Shown piece after piece: positions 1 to 8,587 of a stretch of DNA of 34,133 bases. A program made the position numbers and the translations under genes. Source of the DNA: Bacillota bacterium (GTDB taxonomy: Bacteria > Bacillota > SHA-98 > UBA4971). Where the stretch lies: the NCBI GenBank assembly GCA_012841305.1, contig DUVA01000207.1, positions 1 through 34,133 on the forward strand, in the 5' to 3' direction. The number at the start of each line of letters is the position of its first letter. Within the stretch, counting starts at the first letter, position 1. A model generated the notes under the pieces. It ran no database searches, was not told the origin of the DNA, and saw nothing but the letters and a program-made list of their open reading frames with translations.

Positions 1-155
1 ACTTCAAGACAACCGGTAGCGCATCCAACCACAACATCCGTGTTGACCGCCATTAACGCCTGTCTGATGGCGATAGGGGCGGCGCAGCCTGCGCATGCGC
101 GATGTCCGCCGCACAGGAGTTCTTCCTTCATTGCGAGTTCCTTCAGACTTGCCAT
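1..155 (-). CDS. porB: 2-oxoacid:ferredoxin oxidoreductase beta subunit, N-terminal part (runs off the left edge)
   Basis: Minus-strand translation from ATG at 155 reads MASLKELAMKEELLCGGHRACAGCAAPIAIRQALMAVNTDVVVGCATGCLE. GGAGG lies just upstream. It follows porA directly. Confidence 0.85.
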   Translation of the reverse strand, partial: MASLKELAMKEELLCGGHRACAGCAAPIAIRQALMAVNTDVVVGCATGCLE

Positions 156-167
156 ATATGCCGCCTC

Positions 168-1358
168 CTATTCCCTGACTCCGAGGTATGTCACAGGCTC
201 TGCTATCTTACCTGTCTTAGCGATTTCCATAAGGTCATCATATACCCCGGCTATCTGTTCCATATTAATGTCTCGTCCTCCGAGACCGTAGATGTAGTTC
301 ACCATATTCACCTTTGGACCGGGCGAATTATACATCGCAGCGCGAAGATCGATGTACAGCGGGCCTCCCATTAGAGACAAGCTGTCAGCTCGATCAAGGA
401 CAGCTATAGCTTTCAGACCGGACAGAGCCTCAGCAATTTCCTTGTGAGGGAATGGCCTGAAAAGGCGAATCTTAAGAAGTCCTACTTTAAGGCCTTTTTC
501 TCTCAGCTGATCTACCACTGTCTTAGCAGTCCCTGCTGCGGAGTTGATAACCACAATTGCGACTTCAGCGTCGTCCAGCTTGTATGCGTCGAACAACTTA
601 TATTCTCTGCCTGAAATCTCCTTAAACTCCTTAGCCACCTGGAGCACAACGTCTTGCACCCTGGTATGGGCATCAGCCAGTTGGCGACGATGCTCAAAAT
701 ACCAGTCGGAGAAGTCCAAGGCTCCCACAGTGATGGGGTTTTCCACATCCAAGAGATAATGCTCGGGTTCATACTCGCCTACGAACTTCTTCGCCACATC
801 GTCTGGAAGAAGCTCAGCGTTGCCCATCCCATGGCTGACAATGAAACCGTCCATCGTCACCATAGTAGGTAGAAGCACATCAGGATGCTCCGCAATACGC
901 ATAGCCTGGATGAGGTTATCATAAGCTTCTTGAGCGTCCTCTGAGTATATCTGTATCCATCCTGAATCCCGCGCCCCCATTGTGTCACTGTGATCACAGT
1001 GGATATTAATCGGGGCTGACAGCGCTCTGTTTACAATAGGAGCTACTATCGGAAGTCTAAGCCCGGCAGCGATATATAGCATCTCCCACATAAGGGCAAG
1101 CCCCTGTGAAGATGTAGCAGTCATCGCCCTGGCGCCTGCGGCTGACGCGCCGATTGTCGCGCTCATCGCAGAATGCTCGCTCTCTACGGTAACAAATTCT
1201 GTATCAACTTTGCCGTTTGATACAGAATCAGCAAAGATCTGGACGATTTCAGTCGCAGGGGTGATTGGGTAGGCTGCCACAACATCAGGATTGATCTGGC
1301 GCATAGCCTCTGCTACCGCTTCATTACCGGTAATCGCAACTCTCTTATTCACCTGCAC
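168..1358 (-). CDS. porA: Pyruvate/2-oxoacid:ferredoxin oxidoreductase alpha subunit
   Basis: 396-aa ORF with PorA-type motifs (GNEAVAEAM, AAYPITPATEI, EHSAMSATIGASAAGARAMTATSSQGLALMWE). It sits in a por gene cluster. Confidence 0.95.
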   Translation of the reverse strand: MQVNKRVAITGNEAVAEAMRQINPDVVAAYPITPATEIVQIFADSVSNGKVDTEFVTVESEHSAMSATIGASAAGARAMTATSSQGLALMWEMLYIAAGLRLPIVAPIVNRALSAPINIHCDHSDTMGARDSGWIQIYSEDAQEAYDNLIQAMRIAEHPDVLLPTMVTMDGFIVSHGMGNAELLPDDVAKKFVGEYEPEHYLLDVENPITVGALDFSDWYFEHRRQLADAHTRVQDVVLQVAKEFKEISGREYKLFDAYKLDDAEVAIVVINSAAGTAKTVVDQLREKGLKVGLLKIRLFRPFPHKEIAEALSGLKAIAVLDRADSLSLMGGPLYIDLRAAMYNSPGPKVNMVNYIYGLGGRDINMEQIAGVYDDLMEIAKTGKIAEPVTYLGVRE

Positions 1359-1659
1359 CAGCCTCCCCGTTCTCTCCTGTATCCAGTATCATCTCTATAC
1401 ATTTTCTGGGACACTCGTGAGCGCATATCCCACAACCCTTGCAGTGTTTGTAGTCAATTCCGGACATTTCTCCTTCGCTCACAATGATTGACGCATCCGG
1501 GCAGAAAACCCAGCAAATCATACAATTACTGCACTTCTCTTTATCCCAGACAGGCTTGTAAGTTCTCCAGTCTCCGGTTTCATACTCCTTAGCGTTTCCG
1601 GCTTTAAGGATTAGCCCGCCCCTGGGAACGTCTTTCCATCCCTTTTCTGCGGCACTCAT
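1345..1659 (-). CDS. porD: 2-oxoacid:ferredoxin oxidoreductase delta subunit (2x[4Fe-4S] ferredoxin-like)
   Basis: 104-aa ORF with two CxxCxxCxxxCP motifs (CSNCMICWVFCP, CKGCGICAHECP). It overlaps porA. Confidence 0.93.
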   Translation of the reverse strand: MSAAEKGWKDVPRGGLILKAGNAKEYETGDWRTYKPVWDKEKCSNCMICWVFCPDASIIVSEGEMSGIDYKHCKGCGICAHECPRKCIEMILDTGENGEAGAGE

Positions 1660-2231
1660 TCCTCCCCTTGCACCTCCTGGTAAGCCCTTTCAATAGCCTG
1701 AATATTCTTCTCGACTATATCAGGGCGGAACTTGGCTTCAAGCCTCTCTCTGGTATTTCCCACGAACTCATCAATTGTCAATAGACCAGTCGTTCTGATG
1801 AGAGCTCCCATCATCGGAGTATTAGGAATAGCCCTTCCTATGGTCTCCATTGATATCTGTGTTGCATCGAGCGTATAAACCTTACCACCTGTTAGACCCA
1901 ATTGCTCCCGCATCTCTTTAGGTGATAGGTTGGTATTAATAATGTACAATCCATCTTTCGGCACTCCTGCAGTTACGTCGGCTTTCCCGATCAATGTAGC
2001 ATCAAGAACTACAACCATCGCAGGATTTGCCACCTGACAATGCAACCTGATAGGATCCTCACTAATGCGGTTGAATGCAAGCACCGGCGCGCCCATCCGT
2101 TCAGGACCGTACTCAGGAAATGCCTGAATATACTTACCTGAAGCAGAGACTGCTTCCCCCAGTAGGATGGCTGCAGTTTTTGCGCCCTGGCCGCCTCTTC
2201 CGTGCCAGCGAATCTCTAGAAGTTCTGCCAT
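1656..2231 (-). CDS. porC: 2-oxoacid:ferredoxin oxidoreductase gamma subunit
   Basis: 191-aa ORF starting MAELLEIRWHGRGGQGAKTAAILLGEA, a typical PorC/gamma signature. It overlaps porD. Confidence 0.94.
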   Translation of the reverse strand: MAELLEIRWHGRGGQGAKTAAILLGEAVSASGKYIQAFPEYGPERMGAPVLAFNRISEDPIRLHCQVANPAMVVVLDATLIGKADVTAGVPKDGLYIINTNLSPKEMREQLGLTGGKVYTLDATQISMETIGRAIPNTPMMGALIRTTGLLTIDEFVGNTRERLEAKFRPDIVEKNIQAIERAYQEVQGEE

Positions 2232-2395
2232 AGCCTGTCCCCCTCACATGTGCGTCAAAATCTTTACTATCCAACCTCCAGTATGTTCCTACTCATCTGA
2301 AGGCACATTTAAATACACACATAAGTTATTCTAGCATATCCTGTTTACTTATGCACCTCCAAGTTTGTAAACGCTACGCATAGGCATTTTTTGGG

Positions 2396-2430
2396 TTTAC
2401 TTTGCATTTGGTGTATGTTATTATAACAAT
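2396..2430 (+). promoter_or_regulatory. Putative promoter (TTTACT-N17-TATTAT) overlapped by palindrome TGTTAT-T-ATAACA, upstream of the CBS-PAS-HD gene and divergent from por
   Basis: -35-like TTTACT at 2396-2401, 17-nt spacer, -10-like TATTAT at 2419-2424. A perfect 13-nt inverted repeat at 2416-2428 covers the -10. Confidence 0.35.
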
Positions 2431-2540
2431 TGGATTTTTACTATAGATTGTCGCTGGTATTCATTTCTCCGAAATGTACTCTTCTCTCTTCTTCAGCTAT
2501 ATGAAACGGCAGGTGAACAGCCACGAGTAACAGCATTAAA

Positions 2541-3953
2541 GTGAGCCGGGCTTCCCTGCTCAAGCCTGAGAGCGTCAGTCCTACGGCTGATATCCATCAA
2601 ATCGCCGGTATTCTGGCAGAACGTGAAGTAACTTATGTCGTATCATCTGATAAAATGCTCCTTGGTGCCATTTACAGAGATTCTCTTAATCTTACACCCA
2701 ACTTCATAGCTGAAGCATCTGAACGCAGTATTGAAGCTTGTGAGCTAATGACCCCGAAAGAAAGAATCCCCTGCATTTCCCTGGAGACACACCTGGATTC
2801 CGCGATATCTGTTTTTCTCGAGACAGAGCTCAAAGAGATTCCGGTGCTTGAGAATGACCGCTTAGTCGGAGTGTTGCCTCTGCGTTCCCTGCTAAAAGGA
2901 TTGACAGAGTCTTTAGGCTCAGTGAAACATCAACAGGAGCATGACAAACGCTCCAGCATGATTCTTCAATCTATAAACGAAGGCCTTATTATGATAGATA
3001 AGGATTTGATAATCCGCGAATATAATCGCGCTGCTGAAGAGCTCCTCGGCGCCAAAGCCTCTGAGAGAATAGGAAGCAAAGCCGTGGTGAAGACAAGGGG
3101 CGGATCACCGGTATTTGAGGTTATGAAGACAGGGAAACCACGCTTTGGCGTAATGAGTCCGCTGGCAGATGGGCGCATATTCTCTGTGAACTACGTCCCT
3201 ATGCTGGACAACGGTAATGTAGTAGGTGTGATTCAGACATTCCAGGATATTACCGGGCAAGAAGAAATGCGATCTCAACTCCTGTCCTCCAGGGATGAAT
3301 TGGATCGCGCCTTCGCTTTGACTCTTCCGAATTCCAGAGTCGAGCATAAACTGAAGAATACAGCGGAATACAGAGATATTTATGATTCTGACAGTGGACA
3401 GATCACAATCACTGAGGTTATTGCCGATGGAGGTTATAAACACGTAGTAAATGCCCTTAAAGTACTTGCAGATCTTAACAACAAGGGTATCATGTCGCTC
3501 CTTGGAATCAGTAAGGACGTGTTAGTCCAGAGCATTATCTTTCACGACTTGGGCAAATCCCAACCCCAGTTCGAAATCGGACAGACTGTAGATCCCCTGG
3601 ATGAGTTTGAAGAAAGCTGTGCCCATGCTGAAAGGAGCGCAGATATAGCAGCTCACTTTTACCAACGCGAAGATGACGTCATATGGCTCATCAAGTACCA
3701 TCATCATCCGGAAAGTCAACTTCCCGCTGATTTCCCTAACCACTTGAGGCCTATGCTACGCCTCTTGAAACTGGTAGACGGACTATCCGCTGCACTCACA
3801 CGTCGTAATGGCAAGATAACGCTGGACGTAGATGGAACCAAAGTCTATGTCTATGAACGTAATCCCCATCCTGATTTCGACAAATCAAGAGTTGTGGATC
3901 TCTTCACAGGTGAGACAAGAGAAATACCTGACTACCCTGATGGTACAGGATAG
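2541..3953 (+). CDS. CBS-PAS-HD domain signalling protein
   Basis: 470-aa ORF (GTG start). CBS-like N-terminus (ACELMTPKERIPCISLETHLDSAISVFLETELKEIPVLENDRLVGVLPLRSLL), PAS domain (ILQSINEGLIMIDKDLIIREYNRAAEELLG...GVIQTFQDITGQEEM), HD-type C-terminus (IIFHDLGKSQPQF...IKYHHHPES). Confidence 0.8.
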   Translation: MSRASLLKPESVSPTADIHQIAGILAEREVTYVVSSDKMLLGAIYRDSLNLTPNFIAEASERSIEACELMTPKERIPCISLETHLDSAISVFLETELKEIPVLENDRLVGVLPLRSLLKGLTESLGSVKHQQEHDKRSSMILQSINEGLIMIDKDLIIREYNRAAEELLGAKASERIGSKAVVKTRGGSPVFEVMKTGKPRFGVMSPLADGRIFSVNYVPMLDNGNVVGVIQTFQDITGQEEMRSQLLSSRDELDRAFALTLPNSRVEHKLKNTAEYRDIYDSDSGQITITEVIADGGYKHVVNALKVLADLNNKGIMSLLGISKDVLVQSIIFHDLGKSQPQFEIGQTVDPLDEFEESCAHAERSADIAAHFYQREDDVIWLIKYHHHPESQLPADFPNHLRPMLRLLKLVDGLSAALTRRNGKITLDVDGTKVYVYERNPHPDFDKSRVVDLFTGETREIPDYPDGTG

Positions 3954-3981
3954 CCAGGTATTACAAAGTAAATAGTTATTT

Positions 3982-5229
3982 TTATGTCAATTCAGGATAG
4001 AGTGGGAAGCGTTCAGTCAAGCTTTCCACTTTTTGTTTGGCGGCATGCAGAACGCTTTCATCATCAGGGTTATCCAGGACATCCGCAATAATCCCTGATA
4101 TCTCAAGCATTTCGGCTTCTTTCATACCTCTTGTTGTCACGGCAGGGGTTCCGATTCTGAGCCCACTGGTTATAAAGGGCTTCTCAGGATCAAACGGAAT
4201 CGTGTTCTTGTTTACAGTAATTGCGCAGCTATCAAGAAGCCTCTCAGCCTGGAGTCCGGTCAATCCGTGCTCCCTGACGCTTACCAACATCAAGTGGTTG
4301 TCGGTGCCTCCTGATATGACCCGAAAACCGCGATTCATGAGTGCCGCAGCAAAGACTTTCGCATTCTTCACTACCTGTGCCTGGTAGGCTTTGAACTCAG
4401 GCGAAGCAGCTTCTTTAAAAGCGACAGCCTTGCCTGCAATCACATGCATCAGAGGACCTCCTTGAGTCCCTGGGAATATAGCTTGATCAATCTTCTTTGC
4501 GAACTGCTCCTGACACAGGATTAACCCGCCTCTCGGGCCACGGAGCGTCTTATGAGTTGTAGTGGTAACAAACTCAGCGTAAGGAACGGGACTAGGGTGA
4601 AGGCCTGTGGCTACAAGGCCTGCAATGTGCGCCATATCCACCATCACAAGAGCGCCTACTTCGTCAGCGATCCGGCGTATTCTAGGGAAATCAATAATCC
4701 GAGGATACGCACTGGCGCCTGCCACAATCATCTTTGGCTTGTGCTCTTTGGCAAGATCGAGAAGGGCATCGTAGTCAATGGTTTCTGTCTCTTTAGTCAC
4801 TCCGTAAGGAACGAAATTGAAGTACTTACCTGATAGGTTTATCGGGTGTCCATGGGTAAGATGTCCGCCATGGGACAGATTCATTCCAAGGACAGTGTCC
4901 CCAGGCGTCAGCATGGCAAAATAGACAGCCGTATTCGCTTGCGCCCCTGAGTGAGGCTGAACATTAGCGTGGCCTGCACCGAACAGAGCTTTCGCCCTCT
5001 CAATCGCAAGGCTCTCCACAACATCGACAAACTCACATCCGCCATAATAGCGCCTACCAGGGTAGCCTTCTGCATAATTGTTAGTTGCAGTTGACCCCTG
5101 AGCCTCCATGACTGCCCTGCTGGTGAAGTTCTCAGAGGCTATCAACTCAATATTTCCCCTCTGGCGTTCTGTTTCGGCCTGCAACGCATCAGCAACTTCC
5201 GGGTCAATGGCTCTGACAATATTGTACAC
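3982..5229 (-). CDS. glyA: Serine hydroxymethyltransferase
   Basis: 415-aa ORF with SHMT hallmarks ([52 protein letters not shown]). Confidence 0.98.
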   Translation of the reverse strand: MYNIVRAIDPEVADALQAETERQRGNIELIASENFTSRAVMEAQGSTATNNYAEGYPGRRYYGGCEFVDVVESLAIERAKALFGAGHANVQPHSGAQANTAVYFAMLTPGDTVLGMNLSHGGHLTHGHPINLSGKYFNFVPYGVTKETETIDYDALLDLAKEHKPKMIVAGASAYPRIIDFPRIRRIADEVGALVMVDMAHIAGLVATGLHPSPVPYAEFVTTTTHKTLRGPRGGLILCQEQFAKKIDQAIFPGTQGGPLMHVIAGKAVAFKEAASPEFKAYQAQVVKNAKVFAAALMNRGFRVISGGTDNHLMLVSVREHGLTGLQAERLLDSCAITVNKNTIPFDPEKPFITSGLRIGTPAVTTRGMKEAEMLEISGIIADVLDNPDDESVLHAAKQKVESLTERFPLYPELT

Positions 5230-5278
5230 CGACTATGCCCTCCCCTTAGAATTTATGATCCAAGGGCTACCAAATAGT

Positions 5279-6163
5279 CTACCAGCCCCTGGTCTGAAGT
5301 TTCTCCTCATCTGTGAGGGTTGCTGCTGCCATTCCCTCCATCGGTTTCCCAAGACCTTTCGACACCTTCAGAAGGACATCGGGTTTGTCAAAGTTAGTCG
5401 TAGCTTCAACAATTGCCCTGGCTCTTGCAGGCGGATCATCAGACTTGAATATCCCTGACCCGACAAATACTCCTTCTGCGCCCAACTGCATCATAAGCGC
5501 TGCGTCCGCCGGAGTGGCAACCCCGCCGGCAGCGAAATTCACCACAGGGAGCCTGCCTTCTTTGGCTACCCATGTAACCAACTCGTATGGAGCCTGCATA
5601 TCCCTGGCAATTGCCATGAGTTCATCTTCGCGCATCCCGGCCAGTCTACGAATCTCGCTCTGGACACGCCTCATATGCCGGACTGCTTCGACAATATCCC
5701 CTGTCCCTGCCTCACCCTTTGTGCGCATCATAGACGCTCCTTCTGCGATACGGCGAAGGGCTTCACCCAGATTACGACATCCACATACAAAAGCGACTTT
5801 GAACTGGTGCTTATCTATGTGATGCTCTTCATCGGCAGGGGTTAAGACTTCGCTTTCGTCTATGAAGTCCACTCCAAGGGCTTCTAGTATTTGGGCTTCG
5901 ACAAAGTGCCCTATACGACACTTAGCCATGACAGGGATTTTTACAGCTTCCATAATGGAAGAAATTATGTCCGGATTGGACATCCGGGCAATCCCGCCAT
6001 GAGCCCTTATGTCGGCAGGCACTCTCTCAAGTGCCATCACTGCAACAGCACCCGCATCCTCTGCTATTTTTGCCTGCTCTGAAGTGGTAACATCCATAAT
6101 TACGCCGCCTCTGAACTTCTCTGCGACAGCCCTCTTCGCTTCAACTGATGACTGATTCCCCAT
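5279..6163 (-). CDS. pdxS: Pyridoxal 5'-phosphate synthase, PdxS subunit
   Basis: 294-aa ORF with [46 protein letters not shown] and [34 protein letters not shown]. Confidence 0.98.
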   Translation of the reverse strand: MGNQSSVEAKRAVAEKFRGGVIMDVTTSEQAKIAEDAGAVAVMALERVPADIRAHGGIARMSNPDIISSIMEAVKIPVMAKCRIGHFVEAQILEALGVDFIDESEVLTPADEEHHIDKHQFKVAFVCGCRNLGEALRRIAEGASMMRTKGEAGTGDIVEAVRHMRRVQSEIRRLAGMREDELMAIARDMQAPYELVTWVAKEGRLPVVNFAAGGVATPADAALMMQLGAEGVFVGSGIFKSDDPPARARAIVEATTNFDKPDVLLKVSKGLGKPMEGMAAATLTDEEKLQTRGW

Positions 6164-6319
6164 CTTTGCGGTCCCTCCATTGGAATTAAACTTCCCCTTG
6201 TAATTTTACTACAGTGAGAGTGCTAAAACAAGGCGAGAATCGTAGTTCTATTGTAGTTCTGTTTGACAGTGGGCCTGAGTCTGTGTTCGAAGCCTCGCTT
6301 CAGGCAGTCCCGTTACCTG

Positions 6320-7477
6320 CTAGAGATTGTCAACTGCACTGTGCAACCTCGTGAGGGCCTTCTCCAGGATGGAACGAGGGCAACCAATATTCATTCTGAT
6401 GAATCCATCTCCACCGCTCCCAAAGGAGTAACCCTGGTTAACCCAAAGCCCGACCTTGTCCAACATGAACCGCTCTAAATCTTCATTATCCATACCAAGT
6501 TTCCTGCAATCCAACCAGACTAAATACGTGCCTTCAGCTTCAACTTCCTCAATCTGCGGGATTTTTTCGCTCAAGTACCCTGCTAGGAACCGCCGATTAC
6601 CCTGTAGGTAATCCAGCAGTGCATCCAACCATTGGTCTCCCCAAGTATACGCAGCTTCAGCTGCTATGCCTCCGAAAATCGTCGCCTGTCTCGGCAGGAC
6701 CGAGCTTCTGAACTGCCTGCGAACCTCTGAATCCGGTATTACCAGGTACGCTGTTTTCAACCCAGCCAGATTAAAGGTCTTGCTGGGAGAAATACACGTA
6801 ATGGTATTGTCTCTTAATTCATTGCAAATAGAAGCTAAGGGGATATGCTTGTACTCCCTGTAAATCAGATCAGAATGGATTTCGTCTGAAATCACAACAA
6901 CTCCGTGCTCCATGCAAATATTGCCTAACATGGTCAGCTCGTCCCTGGTCCAAACCCTCCCTACAGGATTATGGGGACTGCAGAGGATCAAAGCCTTCGT
7001 CCTTGGATCCTTTGCCTTCTCTTCAAGATCAGCGAAATCCATTGTATAACGACTGTGTTCATATTTTAGTTGATTATTAAGCACATGGCAGCCGCTGTCT
7101 CTAATCGCGCTGAAGAACGGAGGATAGACAGGGGATTGAAGGATAACCTTATCTCCCGGACGGCTAAGGGCTTGAAGGAGTCCTCGTATGCCAGGCATGA
7201 CTCCGGGCGTGAATGCTATCCAATCTTGCTCTATAGTCCAGTCATGCCTGCGGCTGAGCCAGTCTGTGACTGCCTTGTAAAGGCCAACGGATTCAATAGT
7301 ATAGCCATATATCCCGTGCCTGGCCCTTTCTACGATGGCATCTTGCACCTCGCGCGGGGACTCAAAATCCATGTCCGCAACCCAAATGGGAATTACATCG
7401 TCATCTCGCATGTCCCATTTGACTGAGCCAGTACCACGACGCTCAACTACTCTGTCAAAGATAAAGTCAGATTTCAT
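6320..7477 (-). CDS. PatB/MalY-type PLP-dependent aminotransferase / C-S lyase
   Basis: Start placed at ATG 7477 (MKSDFIFDRVVERRGTGSVKWDM), preceded by GGAGGT. Motifs: IPIWVADMDFESPREV, CSPHNPVGRVWTRDEL, SPSKTFNLAGL. The supplied ORF extends upstream to 7591. Confidence 0.88.
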   Translation of the reverse strand: MKSDFIFDRVVERRGTGSVKWDMRDDDVIPIWVADMDFESPREVQDAIVERARHGIYGYTIESVGLYKAVTDWLSRRHDWTIEQDWIAFTPGVMPGIRGLLQALSRPGDKVILQSPVYPPFFSAIRDSGCHVLNNQLKYEHSRYTMDFADLEEKAKDPRTKALILCSPHNPVGRVWTRDELTMLGNICMEHGVVVISDEIHSDLIYREYKHIPLASICNELRDNTITCISPSKTFNLAGLKTAYLVIPDSEVRRQFRSSVLPRQATIFGGIAAEAAYTWGDQWLDALLDYLQGNRRFLAGYLSEKIPQIEEVEAEGTYLVWLDCRKLGMDNEDLERFMLDKVGLWVNQGYSFGSGGDGFIRMNIGCPRSILEKALTRLHSAVDNL

Positions 7478-7730
7478 CAGCAGAACCTCCATGATGTATG
7501 TATCTACTTTTGCGCCGAACACTGAATCTAATTTATACTCTATTAGGACCATTATCAAGCACATGATAAGCCTCGTGTCATTTTGCGGCAATCTTGGACA
7601 GGAGATGAGAAAGCATTACATTCGCCTTGAATATGTGCTGTCTTTTGGATAAACTGAAAATATGGGAAAACTTTCTCAAAAGACGAAAGCGCAATGGATT
7701 TCGTAATCAACCTAGAGGAGGACAACTGAC

Positions 7731-8585
7731 ATGACCGGTTCCTTGTTCAGTATCTTGTGGCTGATTCTAATCGCGTCAAGCCTTCTCTCGCCTCTGCTGG
7801 ATAAGAGGCGAACAGAATCCGCTCGGGTAAAGCTTCTCAATACTCTGTCGCGGAAAAGGGGATCTCGGGTTATTTCAATGATCCATAGGATGGAAGCTTT
7901 CAGTTTCTTAGGGATCCCTATCTCACGACATATTGATATTGAAGACTCAGAGCAAGTCCTAAGAGCGATAAGGCGCACCCCCAACGATGTCCCCATTGAC
8001 ATCATACTCCATACACCCGGCGGTCTGGTATTGGCTGCAGAGCAGATTGCAAGGGCTATAGCAGGCCATGAAGCGAAGGTCACTGTATTTGTGCCGCACT
8101 ACGCAATGTCAGGCGGCACGCTCCTGGCGCTCGCAGCAGACGAGATTATCATGGACGAACATGCAGTCCTAGGACCTATAGACCCCCAACTTGGTAATTA
8201 TCCTGCGGTATCCATCCTAAGGGCTATTGAGCAAAAGGACAAGAACTCGCTGGATGATACCACGCTCATACTGGGGGATATGGCTGCCAAAGCCATGGTG
8301 CAAGTCTATGAAAGCGTCTATAATTTGCTGCTGGCGAAATTCCCTGAAGACCAAGCACAGAACATTGCAAGAACCTTAACGGAAGGCAAATGGACTCACG
8401 ATTATCCTATTACCTGCCGAATGCTGCGAGACATGGGACTTGCTGTCTGCAACGAGATGCCGGGCGAGGTATACCGGCTTATGGAGCTCTATCCACAACC
8501 TGCCCAGCGTAGGCCTTCTGTTCAATATGTGCCTGTGCCTTTTGAGCGAAGATCCCCGACACCTCCGCCACGTGGAAGAGACTGA
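7731..8585 (+). CDS. SDH-type (ClpP/SppA-like) membrane serine protease family protein
   Basis: 284-aa ORF with N-terminal hydrophobic segment, IDIILHTPGGLVLAAEQIARAIAGHEAKVTVFVPHYAMSGGTLLALAADEIIMDEHAVLGPIDPQLG. GGAGG upstream of ATG. Confidence 0.85.
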   Translation: MTGSLFSILWLILIASSLLSPLLDKRRTESARVKLLNTLSRKRGSRVISMIHRMEAFSFLGIPISRHIDIEDSEQVLRAIRRTPNDVPIDIILHTPGGLVLAAEQIARAIAGHEAKVTVFVPHYAMSGGTLLALAADEIIMDEHAVLGPIDPQLGNYPAVSILRAIEQKDKNSLDDTTLILGDMAAKAMVQVYESVYNLLLAKFPEDQAQNIARTLTEGKWTHDYPITCRMLRDMGLAVCNEMPGEVYRLMELYPQPAQRRPSVQYVPVPFERRSPTPPPRGRD

Positions 8586-8587
8586 CG

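Noticed and set aside
2402-2430. Rex (NADH-responsive repressor) binding site
   Set aside because: Half-sites resemble TGTTA/TAACA but spacing is only 3 nt instead of about 6, so I do not assign it to Rex.
5313-5822. 169-aa plus-strand ORF
   Set aside because: Antisense to the clear pdxS gene with low-complexity composition. Treated as spurious.
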